A DNA stretch of 41,986 nt from the NCBI GenBank assembly GCA_964607375.1, contig CAZSJY010000009.1:1-41986 (forward strand), written 5' to 3'. The notes below the pieces were generated by a model. That model was not told where the DNA came from and ran no database searches. It saw only the letters and a list, made by a program, of their open reading frames with translations. Shown here one piece after another: positions 18,082 through 26,852 of this stretch (position 1 is its first letter; every line of letters begins with the position of its first letter). The position numbers were made by a program, and so were the translations under genes. Source of the stretch: JACNLC01 sp964607375. GTDB lineage: Bacteria; Fidelibacterota; Marinisomatia; SCGC-AAA003-L08; JACNLC01.

Positions 18082-18720
18082 GTGCAAGATGGATCTGGAA
18101 TGATTATCGCAAATCATCCAAGTTGGAAAGATATTCCATTAATTGCAAAGCATTTAAGTAGGCATATATCATTTGTTGCTGCAAGTGAATTATTTGACAA
18201 AACAAAGGTTAAAAGTGATATTAAAAAAATTCTTAAACAGACAAATTATTTCATTAGATTGTTTGCCAATCCAATCAGTAAGTGGGGTTCTGAATTTTTA
18301 CCTTCTTTTGTTGAACGAACAGGTGCTATAAAAATTGGAAAACATGATAAATACTCAGAATATTTCACTAAAACTAAATCAGCTTTAATAAATAATAGGC
18401 TTGTATGTTTATTTCCTGGTAGGCGGGGAGTTAAATATGAAAATGAGATTATAAAGAGATTTCAACCCGGCTTTAGTAAAATTATCTATAATCTGTATGA
18501 AGAAGGTTACAATGTTACTATATATCCGACTTCAATTGTATGGCAAAAAAAGAACTCTACTGGATTATTCTTCAATACTGCATCTTTGAAAATTGGAAAA
18601 CCTGAATATATTGAGGATAATATAGAAGAGAATAAAAGAAGAACCATAATAAAATTCACAAGATTAATGGAAAAAAAGGTACTGTTTCAAATCAATAATC
18701 TTCAAGATAAAATTAAATAA
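18082..18720 (+). CDS. Lysophospholipid acyltransferase family protein (PlsC-like); N-terminus uncertain
   Basis: The annotated part (212 residues from a GTG) has the acyltransferase motif NHPSWKD (HX4D), a motif III equivalent FPGRRG (without the usual Glu of FPEG) and YPTS for motif IV. Members acylate lysophosphatidic acid or related lipids at the inner membrane. The same frame stays open upstream to a TGA at 17980-17982 and reads ASFLLKVLLHRLKVEGLDNV just before the GTG, which is exactly the helix plus VEGLENV segment expected at the start of these enzymes. That region has no ATG, GTG or TTG in frame. A TTG-started frame at 17954-18040 overlaps it in another register. GTG 18082 has AGAAGGA 9-10 nt upstream, so a shortened protein is possible. 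Confidence 0.7.
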   Translation: MQDGSGMIIANHPSWKDIPLIAKHLSRHISFVAASELFDKTKVKSDIKKILKQTNYFIRLFANPISKWGSEFLPSFVERTGAIKIGKHDKYSEYFTKTKSALINNRLVCLFPGRRGVKYENEIIKRFQPGFSKIIYNLYEEGYNVTIYPTSIVWQKKNSTGLFFNTASLKIGKPEYIEDNIEENKRRTIIKFTRLMEKKVLFQINNLQDKIK

Positions 18721-18727
18721 TTTTGAG

Positions 18728-18801
18728 TCGGAACGAGAGGATTTGAACCTCCGACCCCCTGAACCCCATTCAGGTGCGCTTCCTGACTGCGCCACGTTCC
18801 G
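18728..18801 (-). tRNA. tRNA-Pro (anticodon GGG)
   Basis: Read on the minus strand it forms a cloverleaf: acceptor CGGAACG/CGTTCCG with discriminator A, anticodon stem CCTGA/TCAGG with loop ATGGGGT (anticodon GGG), and T-arm GGAGGTTCAAATCC. The 3' CCA is not encoded. It reads CCC and CCU proline codons and lies downstream of, and co-directional with, a second tRNA-Pro. Confidence 0.93.
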
Positions 18802-18811
18802 TGATTAGTTA

Positions 18812-18889
<78 letters not shown>

Positions 18890-18960
18890 ACAATTGTCAG
18901 TAACCTGACCATCAAAATTAGGAATAAACTACTAAAGAAAAAAAGAAGATAGAAGGACAG

Positions 18961-19455
18961 TTAGTCCACGAACCATATTCCGCTTAATGTTGCTGTTATT
19001 ACAATTGCTGCACTCATTATCAATCCAAAGAATATAGCGAATAATGATCTTTTCACTGGTAATCCAAAAAGAAATGCTGCTAATGCTCCAGTCCAAGCTC
19101 CGGTAATTGGTAAAGGTATTCCAACAAATAAAACTAAACCCCAAAATTCAATTCTTTCAATTAATTGACCTTTTCTGCGAGTTCTATTAAATAGCCATTG
19201 AAAAAAACGATCCCCTATCTCCCATTTTCTAAGATAATTAGAGATTGGTTCAATAAATAGTAAAATTGGAATTGTAATGATGAAATTACCTAAAATTGCA
19301 ATAAATCCAGCTGATATCCAATTCATTCCTCCAAAAGTTAAAGCCCACGGAATTGCAACACGAAGTTCTGTAATAGGTAACATTGACATAAAAAAAACAA
19401 CTAACTCGTTGGAAGATAATGCCTGCTTTAATAAAATGATTAATTTTTCTACCAA
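18961..19455 (-). CDS. Small multidrug-export family membrane protein (COG2426)
   Basis: A 164-residue protein with about four membrane helices. The N-terminal stretch MLPITELRVAIPWALTFGGM and the later FVGIPLPITGAWTGALAAFLFG are the family signature of the 'putative small multi-drug export protein' group, related in fold to DedA/SNARE-associated proteins. The function of this family is not established despite its name. It overlaps the end of the GT2 gene by 7 bp. Confidence 0.85.
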   Translation of the reverse strand: MVEKLIILLKQALSSNELVVFFMSMLPITELRVAIPWALTFGGMNWISAGFIAILGNFIITIPILLFIEPISNYLRKWEIGDRFFQWLFNRTRRKGQLIERIEFWGLVLFVGIPLPITGAWTGALAAFLFGLPVKRSLFAIFFGLIMSAAIVITATLSGIWFVD

Positions 19456-20120
19456 AAAATACTCCTAAACATCAAGTAAATAAATTTCATAGTATCAGTA
19501 ATATTTCGTATTGAACTGGACTCAGAACCATAAATTGTTTCAATAGGAATATAATCTACAGAACTATTTTTCTTAGAGAGAGTTTTTATCAAGATTTCAG
19601 TTTCAAACTGAAATCCGTTTTCATCGTAAGAGTTTTCGAAAATTGAAGATAGTTTATATCGGCGGTACCCAGACTGGGAATCTCTTATATTTTTCCCGCA
19701 CCTCAAAGAGATTATCTTTGAAGTTAAATAATTAGATAATCTACGATGTATTGGCATCTCATTGTTAAAACTTCTTTTACCAATGACAATATCAGTATTC
19801 TTGTCAAAATCAATAAACTGAGGAATGTGCATTGGATCATGTTGAAAATCAGCATCTATTGTAATGGCGTGAGTGTAACTTCCATTTGAAATGTGTGAAA
19901 AAGCTTTTTTAATAGAGTAGCCCTTTCCCATATTTCTATTATTTGTAAGAAGTGTTATCTTAGGATCGGTTCTTGTGAAGTTGAGTGCAATTGATGGTAT
20001 TGAACCATCATCTACTACAATTATATCATTAATATAAAACTCTCGGATTTGATGTAACAACTTATCGAGTGAATGAGTATTGTATGCAGGAATAACTAAA
20101 ATCGGCTTCACCGATTGCAT
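19449..20120 (-). CDS. Family 2 glycosyltransferase (polyprenyl-phosphate hexose synthase type)
   Basis: The 223-residue GT-A protein has IPAYN at 10-14, VVDDGS (35-40), MGKGYSIKKAF (64-74), the DXD-like DADFQHDP (89-96) and DSQSGYRRY, matching dolichyl/undecaprenyl-phosphate mannose synthase-like GT2 enzymes that transfer a sugar from a nucleotide to a lipid carrier. No C-terminal membrane helices, so it is a cytosolic or peripheral form. It lies 4 bp after the lysine-rich gene and overlaps the following membrane protein gene. Confidence 0.88.
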   Translation of the reverse strand: MQSVKPILVIPAYNTHSLDKLLHQIREFYINDIIVVDDGSIPSIALNFTRTDPKITLLTNNRNMGKGYSIKKAFSHISNGSYTHAITIDADFQHDPMHIPQFIDFDKNTDIVIGKRSFNNEMPIHRRLSNYLTSKIISLRCGKNIRDSQSGYRRYKLSSIFENSYDENGFQFETEILIKTLSKKNSSVDYIPIETIYGSESSSIRNITDTMKFIYLMFRSIFW

Positions 20121-20124
20121 TCAT

Positions 20125-20418
20125 TCACTTTGTTTTATTGGAAGTAGTAGTCTTCTTTGTTTTTGTTGTTTTTGCTTTTGCCTTAGCCTTTGGTTTTGCA
20201 TTAGTTTTCTTTACTACAGTTTTTGGTTTTGATGTTTTCTTGATTACAGGTTTTTTAGTTGATGCCTTTGAAGTTGTTTTCTTCGGTTTCTTGGCAACAG
20301 ACATTTTAGGAGTAGTTTTCTTGGATTTTCCTACTTCAATAGACTGTATTTTTAGAGATTTAATTCTATTTTTGTTCTTTCGATGTTTCTTTTTAACGAT
20401 ATGTGTTTTCTTGTTCAT
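20125..20418 (-). CDS. Lysine-rich histone H1-like basic protein
   Basis: The 97-residue protein has a basic N-terminus (MNKKTHIVKKKHRKNKNRIK), a short less basic segment, and a long low-complexity tail of K, T, P, A and S (PKAKAKAKTTKTKKTTTSNK). Such tails occur in bacterial histone H1/HC1-like proteins and in extensions of nucleoid or RNA-binding proteins. Composition alone suggests nucleic-acid binding; no folded domain is recognised. It sits between merR and the GT2 gene in a co-directional run. The opposite-strand frame of similar length is its antisense shadow. Confidence 0.7.
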   Translation of the reverse strand: MNKKTHIVKKKHRKNKNRIKSLKIQSIEVGKSKKTTPKMSVAKKPKKTTSKASTKKPVIKKTSKPKTVVKKTNAKPKAKAKAKTTKTKKTTTSNKTK

Positions 20419-20448
20419 TATTATGTAACCTCGATTCTAATTGTTTAT

Positions 20449-20853
20449 TTAATCGTTATGATGTTCGTTCTTATAATCTTTTATCAGTTGAAGTAAGTCG
20501 TTGAGCCCAGACTTTAAATCACCAAGAATTCTTACATCAACTGAAGTAGGATTTAACTTAGATATAGCATTTAATGAATTTGCAGAATTATCTCTTTCAT
20601 CAAAAGTATCTTTTGCAGGTTTACTTTTAAAATATTGTCGAGCTCCTTCAATTGTGAATTTTCTATCATAAAGAAGATGTTTGATTTCCCTAATAAGTTC
20701 AATATCTTTTTCACGATAAATGCGATTTCCAGCACTATTTTTATTAGGATGTAACATAGGAAATTCTGTTTCCCAATAACGAAGCACATACTGTTTTAGG
20801 TCAGCAATTTTGCTAACTTCACCAATTGAATAATATAATTTATTTGTATCCAT
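20449..20853 (-). CDS. MerR-family transcriptional regulator
   Basis: The 134-residue protein starts (from ATG 20853; a TTG at 20862 would add three residues) with a MerR-type winged helix-turn-helix: YYSIGEVSKIADLKQYVLRYWETEFPML then NRIYREKDIELIREIKHLLYD. The C-terminal part (about 80-134) is short, without cysteines or a ligand-binding domain. Bacteroidota and relatives have many such short MerR proteins whose targets are unknown. Neighbours do not reveal a regulon. No convincing ribosome binding site. Confidence 0.85.
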   Translation of the reverse strand: MDTNKLYYSIGEVSKIADLKQYVLRYWETEFPMLHPNKNSAGNRIYREKDIELIREIKHLLYDRKFTIEGARQYFKSKPAKDTFDERDNSANSLNAISKLNPTSVDVRILGDLKSGLNDLLQLIKDYKNEHHND

Positions 20854-20946
20854 AAATATCAATTTTAGTAATATTGACTTAAAGTAATACTTTAAATTAT
20901 AACAGTTTAACTCAAACTACAAAGAACTATTTGAATTAGACTATTC

Positions 20947-21678
20947 TTATCTAGATTTTAATATATTTGTGTATTTCTTAACACTGCGGATTATGAAATA
21001 TTGAATTGACCCTAACAATAGAACAAATATCCAGTAATTACTCAAAAGTAATTCTCTATTTAAGAGGTAATTTTCTATCGTTTTGAGTAAAGCAAATCCG
21101 GTAGTAAGTTCAAAAATGCTGGTATATTCTCTGTTTAAAACAGATTTAATTGAAAATGATAGTTCGCTTCTTCTGTATATTTTCAGGTTTGGTATAAAAG
21201 CCGGAGTAACATTTGCCCACTTATCGTAATCATCAAATTTATTTTTTAAGAATTCCTCTTCAGCAAACATTATTCTTTCGTAGTATAACCAAAATGAAAA
21301 AATAAATACTACACTCAACCACCACACTGGGACGAACATCATAAAACCAAGCCACATAAAGAAATTTGCTAAATAAAGAGGATGTCTAACAATAGAATAA
21401 ATTACCGTTGTATTTAGTGAATTTGCAACCTGTGATTTTGTGTTTCTTCCTGAAGTTTTTGGTGGTACAAAACCTACAGTTATGACTCTAAGAAAAACTC
21501 CAAATGTGGACACAAACATACAGAACATCTTCCACAAATCACTATAAAAGAAAGAATTCTCAGAAGTATATGCGCTCATAAATCCAGGAATTAGAACTAC
21601 TAGAAATAATAATGGTAAATAACTTCTCTGTTTAAATAGTCTATTACCTATTGTTATAAATTCTTCATTGAGTGCCAA
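20947..21678 (-). CDS. ICMT/PEMT-like membrane methyltransferase family protein
   Basis: A 243-residue polytopic protein with helices at the N-terminus and the isoprenylcysteine carboxyl methyltransferase/phospholipid methyltransferase core: SIVRHPLYLANFFMWLGFM, then YYERIMFAEEEFLKNKFDDY with the conserved E and R residues, ending in AFIPNL. These motifs bind SAM in the membrane. Known relatives methylate prenyl-cysteine, phosphatidylethanolamine or lipid A phosphate, so a lipid substrate is likely but unidentified. An extra C-terminal part with two hydrophobic segments (about 190-240) is not in the core family. It starts 2 bp after the DUF502 gene. Confidence 0.8.
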   Translation of the reverse strand: MALNEEFITIGNRLFKQRSYLPLLFLVVLIPGFMSAYTSENSFFYSDLWKMFCMFVSTFGVFLRVITVGFVPPKTSGRNTKSQVANSLNTTVIYSIVRHPLYLANFFMWLGFMMFVPVWWLSVVFIFSFWLYYERIMFAEEEFLKNKFDDYDKWANVTPAFIPNLKIYRRSELSFSIKSVLNREYTSIFELTTGFALLKTIENYLLNRELLLSNYWIFVLLLGSIQYFIIRSVKKYTNILKSR

Positions 21679-21680
21679 GA

Positions 21681-22289
21681 TTAATTATCTCCATGAATTT
21701 CATTTAGTTCAGGTGCTAATAATCCACCTGAAATAATTATTTTCAAACCTTCTTCAACGGACATTTTAGTTTCTTGAGTATCAACTTTTGGTACAATCAA
21801 CATAAATCCAGAAGTTGGATTAGGAGTTGTAGGAACAAAAATATGGTAATAATCGATACCATTTTTGTCTTTCGATTCACCAGTAACCATTGTAATTGTC
21901 CATAATCCTTCTCTCGGATATTGAATGAGGACGACCTTTTTGAAAGCTTTCTTATTAGTTCCAGTTAATGTAGATGTAATCTGTTTTATAGTTTTGTATA
22001 TGGTATTTACTAGTGGAATTCTAGACATAACTGCTTCAATCCAAGAGAATATTTTTCTTCCCAATATGTTTCTAATGAATAATCCAAGAATATATATGAA
22101 GATGATTGTAAAAATGAACCCAATAAAATCTGAGATATATGGCATTTTTTGATTAAAAAACATCTCAACTATTTGCGAGCCAGGTCCTGCGAATAAACTA
22201 AAAAGTTTATAAATCAACCAAACTGTTAGTGCAACTGGCAAAATTGCAAATAATCCTGCTATTAAATTTTGTTTAATTTTAGTTGTCAT
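21681..22289 (-). CDS. DUF502 family membrane protein
   Basis: The 202-residue protein has two N-terminal membrane helices (about 8-33 and 52-75), with LFAILPVALTVWLIYKLF and the loop SRIPLVNTIYKTIKQI, followed by a soluble domain with YPREGLWTITMVTGE and FVPTTPNPTSGFMLIVP. This is the DUF502 family, widely conserved, of unknown molecular function. It precedes the methyltransferase-like gene by 2 bp and shares a ribosome binding site pattern AGGAG upstream (22292-22297 on the minus strand). Confidence 0.9.
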   Translation of the reverse strand: MTTKIKQNLIAGLFAILPVALTVWLIYKLFSLFAGPGSQIVEMFFNQKMPYISDFIGFIFTIIFIYILGLFIRNILGRKIFSWIEAVMSRIPLVNTIYKTIKQITSTLTGTNKKAFKKVVLIQYPREGLWTITMVTGESKDKNGIDYYHIFVPTTPNPTSGFMLIVPKVDTQETKMSVEEGLKIIISGGLLAPELNEIHGDN

Positions 22290-22325
22290 TTTATTCTCCT
22301 AATTCAATTCATTTACATCAGAATA

Positions 22326-23243
22326 CTAAATAAGTTCCATCATGTTTACTTGATAATCAATATGCATTTTTCTTAACCATGTCAACTGTCTTTTTGCAAA
22401 TTGTCGAGTTTTCTGTTTTATAATTACTCTGGCTTCTTCAAGTGTTAACTTACCGTCGATAACTTGAGACATTTGACGATATCCAACACTTTGCATCGCA
22501 TGATTATCAATACTAACACCCGAATTGAGTATTGATTTAACCTCTTCAAGCCAACCATTAGCTATCATTTTATCAACTCGAAGTTCGATTTGTTCATATA
22601 ATTTATCCCTATTACATTTAATATTAATTATGAAATATTCTTTTCTTCGATTCGAGTCACTATTTCTCTGTTCTTCAAACACAACCGATGGAGGTTTTCC
22701 TGTAAGTTCATAGATTTCAAAAGCACGAATTAAACGCTTTGTGTCTTTAAAGTGAATTATTTTAGAATATTCAGAATCAATTTCAGACATTTCATAAAGT
22801 AATGTTTCTACTCCTTCTTTATTGATGCGATTTTGAATTTTCTTTCGAACTTCTAAATTTGAATCCACTTGTTCAATAATTCCCTCGCAAATTGAACGAA
22901 TATACAACAATGATCCACCTACCAATATTGGACGCTTATGTCTTACAATAACTTTCTTCATGTATTTTTCGACAAGTTCGACATAATCTCCTGCAGTAAT
23001 CACTTTATTGGCATCAAGAATATCAATTAGGTAATGTGGTACCCCTCCAATTTCTTCTGAACTTGGTTGTGCAGTACCTATTCTAAAATTCTTGTAAATT
23101 TGACGAGAATCTACAGAAATAACTTCTCCATTCAATTTCTCAGCCAGTATTATAGATAGAGAAGTTTTTCCTGATGCAGTTGGACCAACAATTACAGGTA
23201 TTCTATCTTCAACTCTATTTATAATATCGGAGAAATTAATCAC
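22326..23243 (-). CDS. miaA: tRNA dimethylallyltransferase
   Basis: The 305-residue enzyme adds dimethylallyl to N6 of A37 in tRNAs reading UNN codons. P-loop GPTASGKT (20-27), DSRQIYKN (45-52), and GTAQPSSEE followed by PHYLIDI are diagnostic. The C-terminal zinc-independent part ends with KTRQFAKRQLTWLRKM, as in the family. The start overlaps the mutL stop by 4 bp, the conserved mutL-miaA order. Confidence 0.96.
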   Translation of the reverse strand: MINFSDIINRVEDRIPVIVGPTASGKTSLSIILAEKLNGEVISVDSRQIYKNFRIGTAQPSSEEIGGVPHYLIDILDANKVITAGDYVELVEKYMKKVIVRHKRPILVGGSLLYIRSICEGIIEQVDSNLEVRKKIQNRINKEGVETLLYEMSEIDSEYSKIIHFKDTKRLIRAFEIYELTGKPPSVVFEEQRNSDSNRRKEYFIINIKCNRDKLYEQIELRVDKMIANGWLEEVKSILNSGVSIDNHAMQSVGYRQMSQVIDGKLTLEEARVIIKQKTRQFAKRQLTWLRKMHIDYQVNMMELI

Positions 23244-25018
23244 ACTCTTTCGAATCGTTTATCCAACTCTTCTAGAGATAAGTTAATGATAATTGGACGA
23301 CCATGAGGGCAATAATATGGATGCTCTGTTGCAAAAAGTCGATCAACTAAATTCTTCATTTCTTCATGACTAAGTTTATCTCCCGCTTTGATTGCAGCCT
23401 TACAAGCATAAGTTGCTGAAATATAGTCAATGAATGTTGAACTTAACTCACGATGTTCTAAATATTTATCAAGAATTTCTTTAATGATTATTGCTTCTGC
23501 TCCCCAGTGAACATCAGGAGGAACTCCTTCTACCACAACGGTATTTTCACCAAACTCTCGAATTCGAAATCCAATTTTCTCAAGATATGGAACAATATCA
23601 ACTAATTTTGAATATTCATCTGGTAGAAACTTAACAGTTTGAGGAAATAGAATCGTTTGTGATGAAAATCCATTTCCATCTAATGCTTTTTGAGCAGCTT
23701 CAAATAGAATTCGTTCATGTGCGACATGTTGGTCAATAATTATCATCCCACTTTTAACTTCAGTTACAATGTACTTATTTTGAATTTGCCAAATATTGTT
23801 TGATAATCCTAAACTATCAAATTCATCAGAATTTGATCTTATATCCCCAATTCTTTCATTAGCTCGATTGATTTGATCTTTAGTATTATCTTCTTCTTGA
23901 AGAGTTCTTGGTGCTCTTTCAATTGGAAAATCATCACCATTTCTAACTACTCCACCAAATGAAAGGTTTCCTGTATTGGATTGTGTTGTTTCTATGTAAG
24001 AATCTGAGGAAGTAAAATTTGGTAAGGCTTTTAGTAAATCTTTTAATGCATCTGTCACAGCAGATTTAACAACATGATAAATTCTCCACTCGTCTTGAAA
24101 TCGTACTTCCAACTTAGCGGGATGGACATTCACATCAACAATTTCAAATGGAATGTGTAAATTCAATATCGAAAAAGGGAATTCTCCCCTTGCAACCAAT
24201 GAACGATAAGCAGAAAATACAGCTGAGTTTAATAAACGGTCTTTTATAAATCTACCATTAAGAAAAAGATACTGCTCCCCTTGTCTTTTTTTAACTTGAC
24301 TTAAATTTCCTACAAAACCATTAATTTTATAATTATTCTTTTCATAGAATACTTCCAAAACCGATTCTGAAAAAGATTTACCGTAGATTTGAGATAATCT
24401 ATTTTTCAAAGTGCCAGATTTTAAATCATAAACTGTTCTTTCATTAATAGAATAAGAAAATGAAACTTCCGGGTAAGAAAGTGCAAATCTTCTTACAATT
24501 GAAGTAACAGCTCTCTGCTCAGATTCATTATTTTTTAAGAATTTTCTTCTTGCAGGTGTATTAAAAAACAAGTTTTTAACTTGAATTGATGTACCTTTAA
24601 CACAGCCAACTGGTCGAAAATAATTAACTTTATCTCCGTGAATTAAAATTTCATTTCCATCGGTTCCATTTGTAGATGACATAACATGAAGCTGGGAAAT
24701 TGAAGCAATGCTTGGAAGAGCTTCGCCACGGAAGCCTAAAGTATGAATATTCGACAAATCTGATAAATTACCAATTTTACTTGTTGCATGTCGTTGAATG
24801 CTTATTCTGAGGTTATCTTCCCCCATTCCACATCCATTATCAGAGATTTTGATTAGAGATTTCCCACCATCTTTTATCAGTATGTCTATGTGATTTGCAC
24901 CAGCATCTAGGGAATTTTCTACAAGCTCCTTAACAACAGATGCAGGTCGTTCAACTACTTCACCTGCAGCAATCTGATTGATTAAATCAGAAGGTAATAA
25001 TCTAATATCATTCATCAA
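23240..25018 (-). CDS. mutL: DNA mismatch repair protein MutL (endonuclease type)
   Basis: The 592-residue GHKL ATPase has ELVENSLDAGA (31-41), DNGCGM (60-65) and TLGFRGEALPSIAS in the N-terminal half, a linker of about 340-400, and a C-terminal dimerisation/endonuclease domain. The endonuclease metal motif reads DQHVAHERILFE (consensus DQHAxxExxxxE with Ala to Val), and ACKAAIKAG and CPHGRP complete the zinc/metal site, so a nicking MutL as in organisms without MutH is expected. MM at the start makes residue 2 an alternative initiator. It overlaps FTCD and miaA by 4 bp each. Confidence 0.96.
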   Translation of the reverse strand: MMNDIRLLPSDLINQIAAGEVVERPASVVKELVENSLDAGANHIDILIKDGGKSLIKISDNGCGMGEDNLRISIQRHATSKIGNLSDLSNIHTLGFRGEALPSIASISQLHVMSSTNGTDGNEILIHGDKVNYFRPVGCVKGTSIQVKNLFFNTPARRKFLKNNESEQRAVTSIVRRFALSYPEVSFSYSINERTVYDLKSGTLKNRLSQIYGKSFSESVLEVFYEKNNYKINGFVGNLSQVKKRQGEQYLFLNGRFIKDRLLNSAVFSAYRSLVARGEFPFSILNLHIPFEIVDVNVHPAKLEVRFQDEWRIYHVVKSAVTDALKDLLKALPNFTSSDSYIETTQSNTGNLSFGGVVRNGDDFPIERAPRTLQEEDNTKDQINRANERIGDIRSNSDEFDSLGLSNNIWQIQNKYIVTEVKSGMIIIDQHVAHERILFEAAQKALDGNGFSSQTILFPQTVKFLPDEYSKLVDIVPYLEKIGFRIREFGENTVVVEGVPPDVHWGAEAIIIKEILDKYLEHRELSSTFIDYISATYACKAAIKAGDKLSHEEMKNLVDRLFATEHPYYCPHGRPIIINLSLEELDKRFERV

Positions 25019-26688
25019 TCTGATAATCTACTATCCACTATACTACGAATTTCTTTGAGTTTAGAATCAACTTCTTTAAGGACTAAGTGTGTTTCATTTT
25101 TCATTTTATCACAAAACTGTTTATCCTCAATACCACTAAGGTTTATGCGAACATTAAGTGAAGCTCCCCTAGCTCCAGCTGATGCCATTTCCCCCGCTAC
25201 ACCTGCATCTGAAACAGAATTTTCATTTCCATTTTCAGCTGATCGAAGTGCTATATCCAATACTTCATTGCAACAATTCATCACAGTAAATGGGATATTT
25301 GTTGCATTCTTGTTTGCTTTTTCAATTGCTTCATCTCGTTCAGCAATTTGTTCTTTTGTTTTCTTAGGTAATCGCATCGCATCAATAACAAGATTAAAAG
25401 CATTTGTATCATCGTCAATTAATTTTAGAAGTTTAGTTTTCAACTCCTGACCTTTATTGGCAATGTCATTCATTTGATCAAATAAGTGATCCCATTTCTT
25501 TTTCCCGAATGTCAAATTTGCTACCATTGCAGATAATGCCGCTCCCAAAGAACCAGCTAAAGCTGAAACACTTCCTCCACCTGGAGCTGGACTTTCTGTA
25601 GAAGTTTCATTTGCAAATTCGACTGAGGTCATATTCGCTAGAGGTCCATACTTTTCAGCTATCTGATATTCAATTATTTTTTCTTTTGGATTAAATGGAT
25701 AGAGTTCATCCAATCCAAGAGATTTAACTGCAATATGAATAATATCCAGTTCTGGGATGCCTGTTGAACGTCGTTGTTTCTTTAAATAATAAACTCCAGC
25801 TTGAAGTATTGCGTCAAGTGGAATAAGTCCAACTAATTCACTACCAGTAACTCTAATTCCTCGTTTACGGGATTGTTGTCTTATCTCCTCAAATGCTATA
25901 TGTGGAGGAGTTTGGTGATAATCAACTATATTCATTGAAATTTGAGCTATTTTATATTCATCAATATACCAACCAACAGCTTTAGTTCCTTTTAATGAAC
26001 CGGGTACTTTAACAGGAACGCCGTTTTCATCACGTACAAATTTACCTTTATCGTTTCTTTTGTTGCGCCCCATTTCTCTGACATCTAAAGCAATATCACT
26101 AGCAATTTTCTTGGATTGAGTATTAAGATTAAAGTTATATGCAATTAAAAAATTTCTACAACCAATTGCTGTAACTCCTGCAGTTTCATTGAGTTTTGTT
26201 GGTCCATAATCAGGCTTCCATTCTGGAAGAATTATTTTTTCAGCCATTCCTTCGTATTCTCCAGCACGGATTGTAGCTAGATTAACTCTATCTTCATTTG
26301 AAGCAGAATTTTCATATAGAAATACTGAAATTCCTAATTCTTCACCAACGCGTTTAGCAAGAATTTTAGAATATTCTATACATTCTTCTACTGTTACATT
26401 AGAAACTGGCACAAGTGGACAAACATCTGTTGCACCCATTCTTGCATGTTCACCAGAATGATTTCGCATATCAATCAATTCTGAAGCTTTTTTAACTCCT
26501 TCAAAAGCACCCTCGAGTACAGCATCAGGTTCGCCAACAAAAGTTACAACTGTTCTGTTTGTATCTGCTCCTGGATCGATATCGAGCATAGATATTCCTG
26601 AAACAGACTCAATGGAATCAGTAATTTGCTTTATTATTTCTTGATTTTGCCCTTCACTAAAATTTGGTACACATTCAATTATTTTCAT
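25015..26688 (-). CDS. Bifunctional glutamate formimidoyltransferase / formimidotetrahydrofolate cyclodeaminase
   Basis: The 557-residue fusion channels the formimino group of formiminoglutamate (histidine breakdown) into 5,10-methenyl-THF. The transferase part (about 1-325) begins IIECVPNFSEG and has the catalytic-His stretch HSGEHARMGATDVCP (His81). The cyclodeaminase part (about 350-557) starts STESPAPGGGSVSALAGSLGAAL and includes SDAGVAGEMASAGARGA. The vertebrate-like FTCD fusion is also known in Bacteroidota; most other bacteria have separate or absent parts. No hut genes are in the window. It lies between a small membrane protein and mutL, near gcvH/gcvPA, another source of one-carbon units. 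Confidence 0.95.
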   Translation of the reverse strand: MKIIECVPNFSEGQNQEIIKQITDSIESVSGISMLDIDPGADTNRTVVTFVGEPDAVLEGAFEGVKKASELIDMRNHSGEHARMGATDVCPLVPVSNVTVEECIEYSKILAKRVGEELGISVFLYENSASNEDRVNLATIRAGEYEGMAEKIILPEWKPDYGPTKLNETAGVTAIGCRNFLIAYNFNLNTQSKKIASDIALDVREMGRNKRNDKGKFVRDENGVPVKVPGSLKGTKAVGWYIDEYKIAQISMNIVDYHQTPPHIAFEEIRQQSRKRGIRVTGSELVGLIPLDAILQAGVYYLKKQRRSTGIPELDIIHIAVKSLGLDELYPFNPKEKIIEYQIAEKYGPLANMTSVEFANETSTESPAPGGGSVSALAGSLGAALSAMVANLTFGKKKWDHLFDQMNDIANKGQELKTKLLKLIDDDTNAFNLVIDAMRLPKKTKEQIAERDEAIEKANKNATNIPFTVMNCCNEVLDIALRSAENGNENSVSDAGVAGEMASAGARGASLNVRINLSGIEDKQFCDKMKNETHLVLKEVDSKLKEIRSIVDSRLSD

Positions 26689-26712
26689 ATAACTTCCCTA
26701 AAATTAATAATT

Positions 26713-26850
26713 TCAAATAAAATTTAACTTGTAAATCATATAGACTACTAAAATAAAGATGATAATATATTTAATCATCCTGGCAATTGAGCGATTCTTT
26801 CGCCAACCTTGAAGACGAAGTTGCTTAAATTGTATTTTGTTTTTATCCAA
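26713..26850 (-). CDS. Small single-helix membrane protein (45 aa)
   Basis: The frame is open from 26910, but starting at the TTG at 26850, 2 bp after the M50 protease stop, gives a sensible 45-residue protein: a very basic N-terminus (DKNKIQFKQLRLQGWRKNRS) then one membrane helix (IIIFILVVYMIYKL). Starting further up would overlap the protease gene by 58 bp. It sits in a gap-free operon, 24 bp before FTCD. No homologue recognised; it could be a membrane anchor or accessory subunit. The ribosome binding site is weak (CGGGAA). Confidence 0.45.
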   Translation of the reverse strand: MDKNKIQFKQLRLQGWRKNRSIARMIKYIIIFILVVYMIYKLNFI

Positions 26851-26852
26851 TA

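Noticed and set aside
20138..20428. 96-residue hydrophobic plus-strand frame
   Set aside because: Antisense of the lysine-rich gene: Lys/Thr codons reversed give Phe/Val-rich text.
25055..25450. 131-residue plus-strand frame in FTCD
   Set aside because: Lies entirely inside FTCD on the opposite strand, which has full-length conserved motifs; no independent signals.
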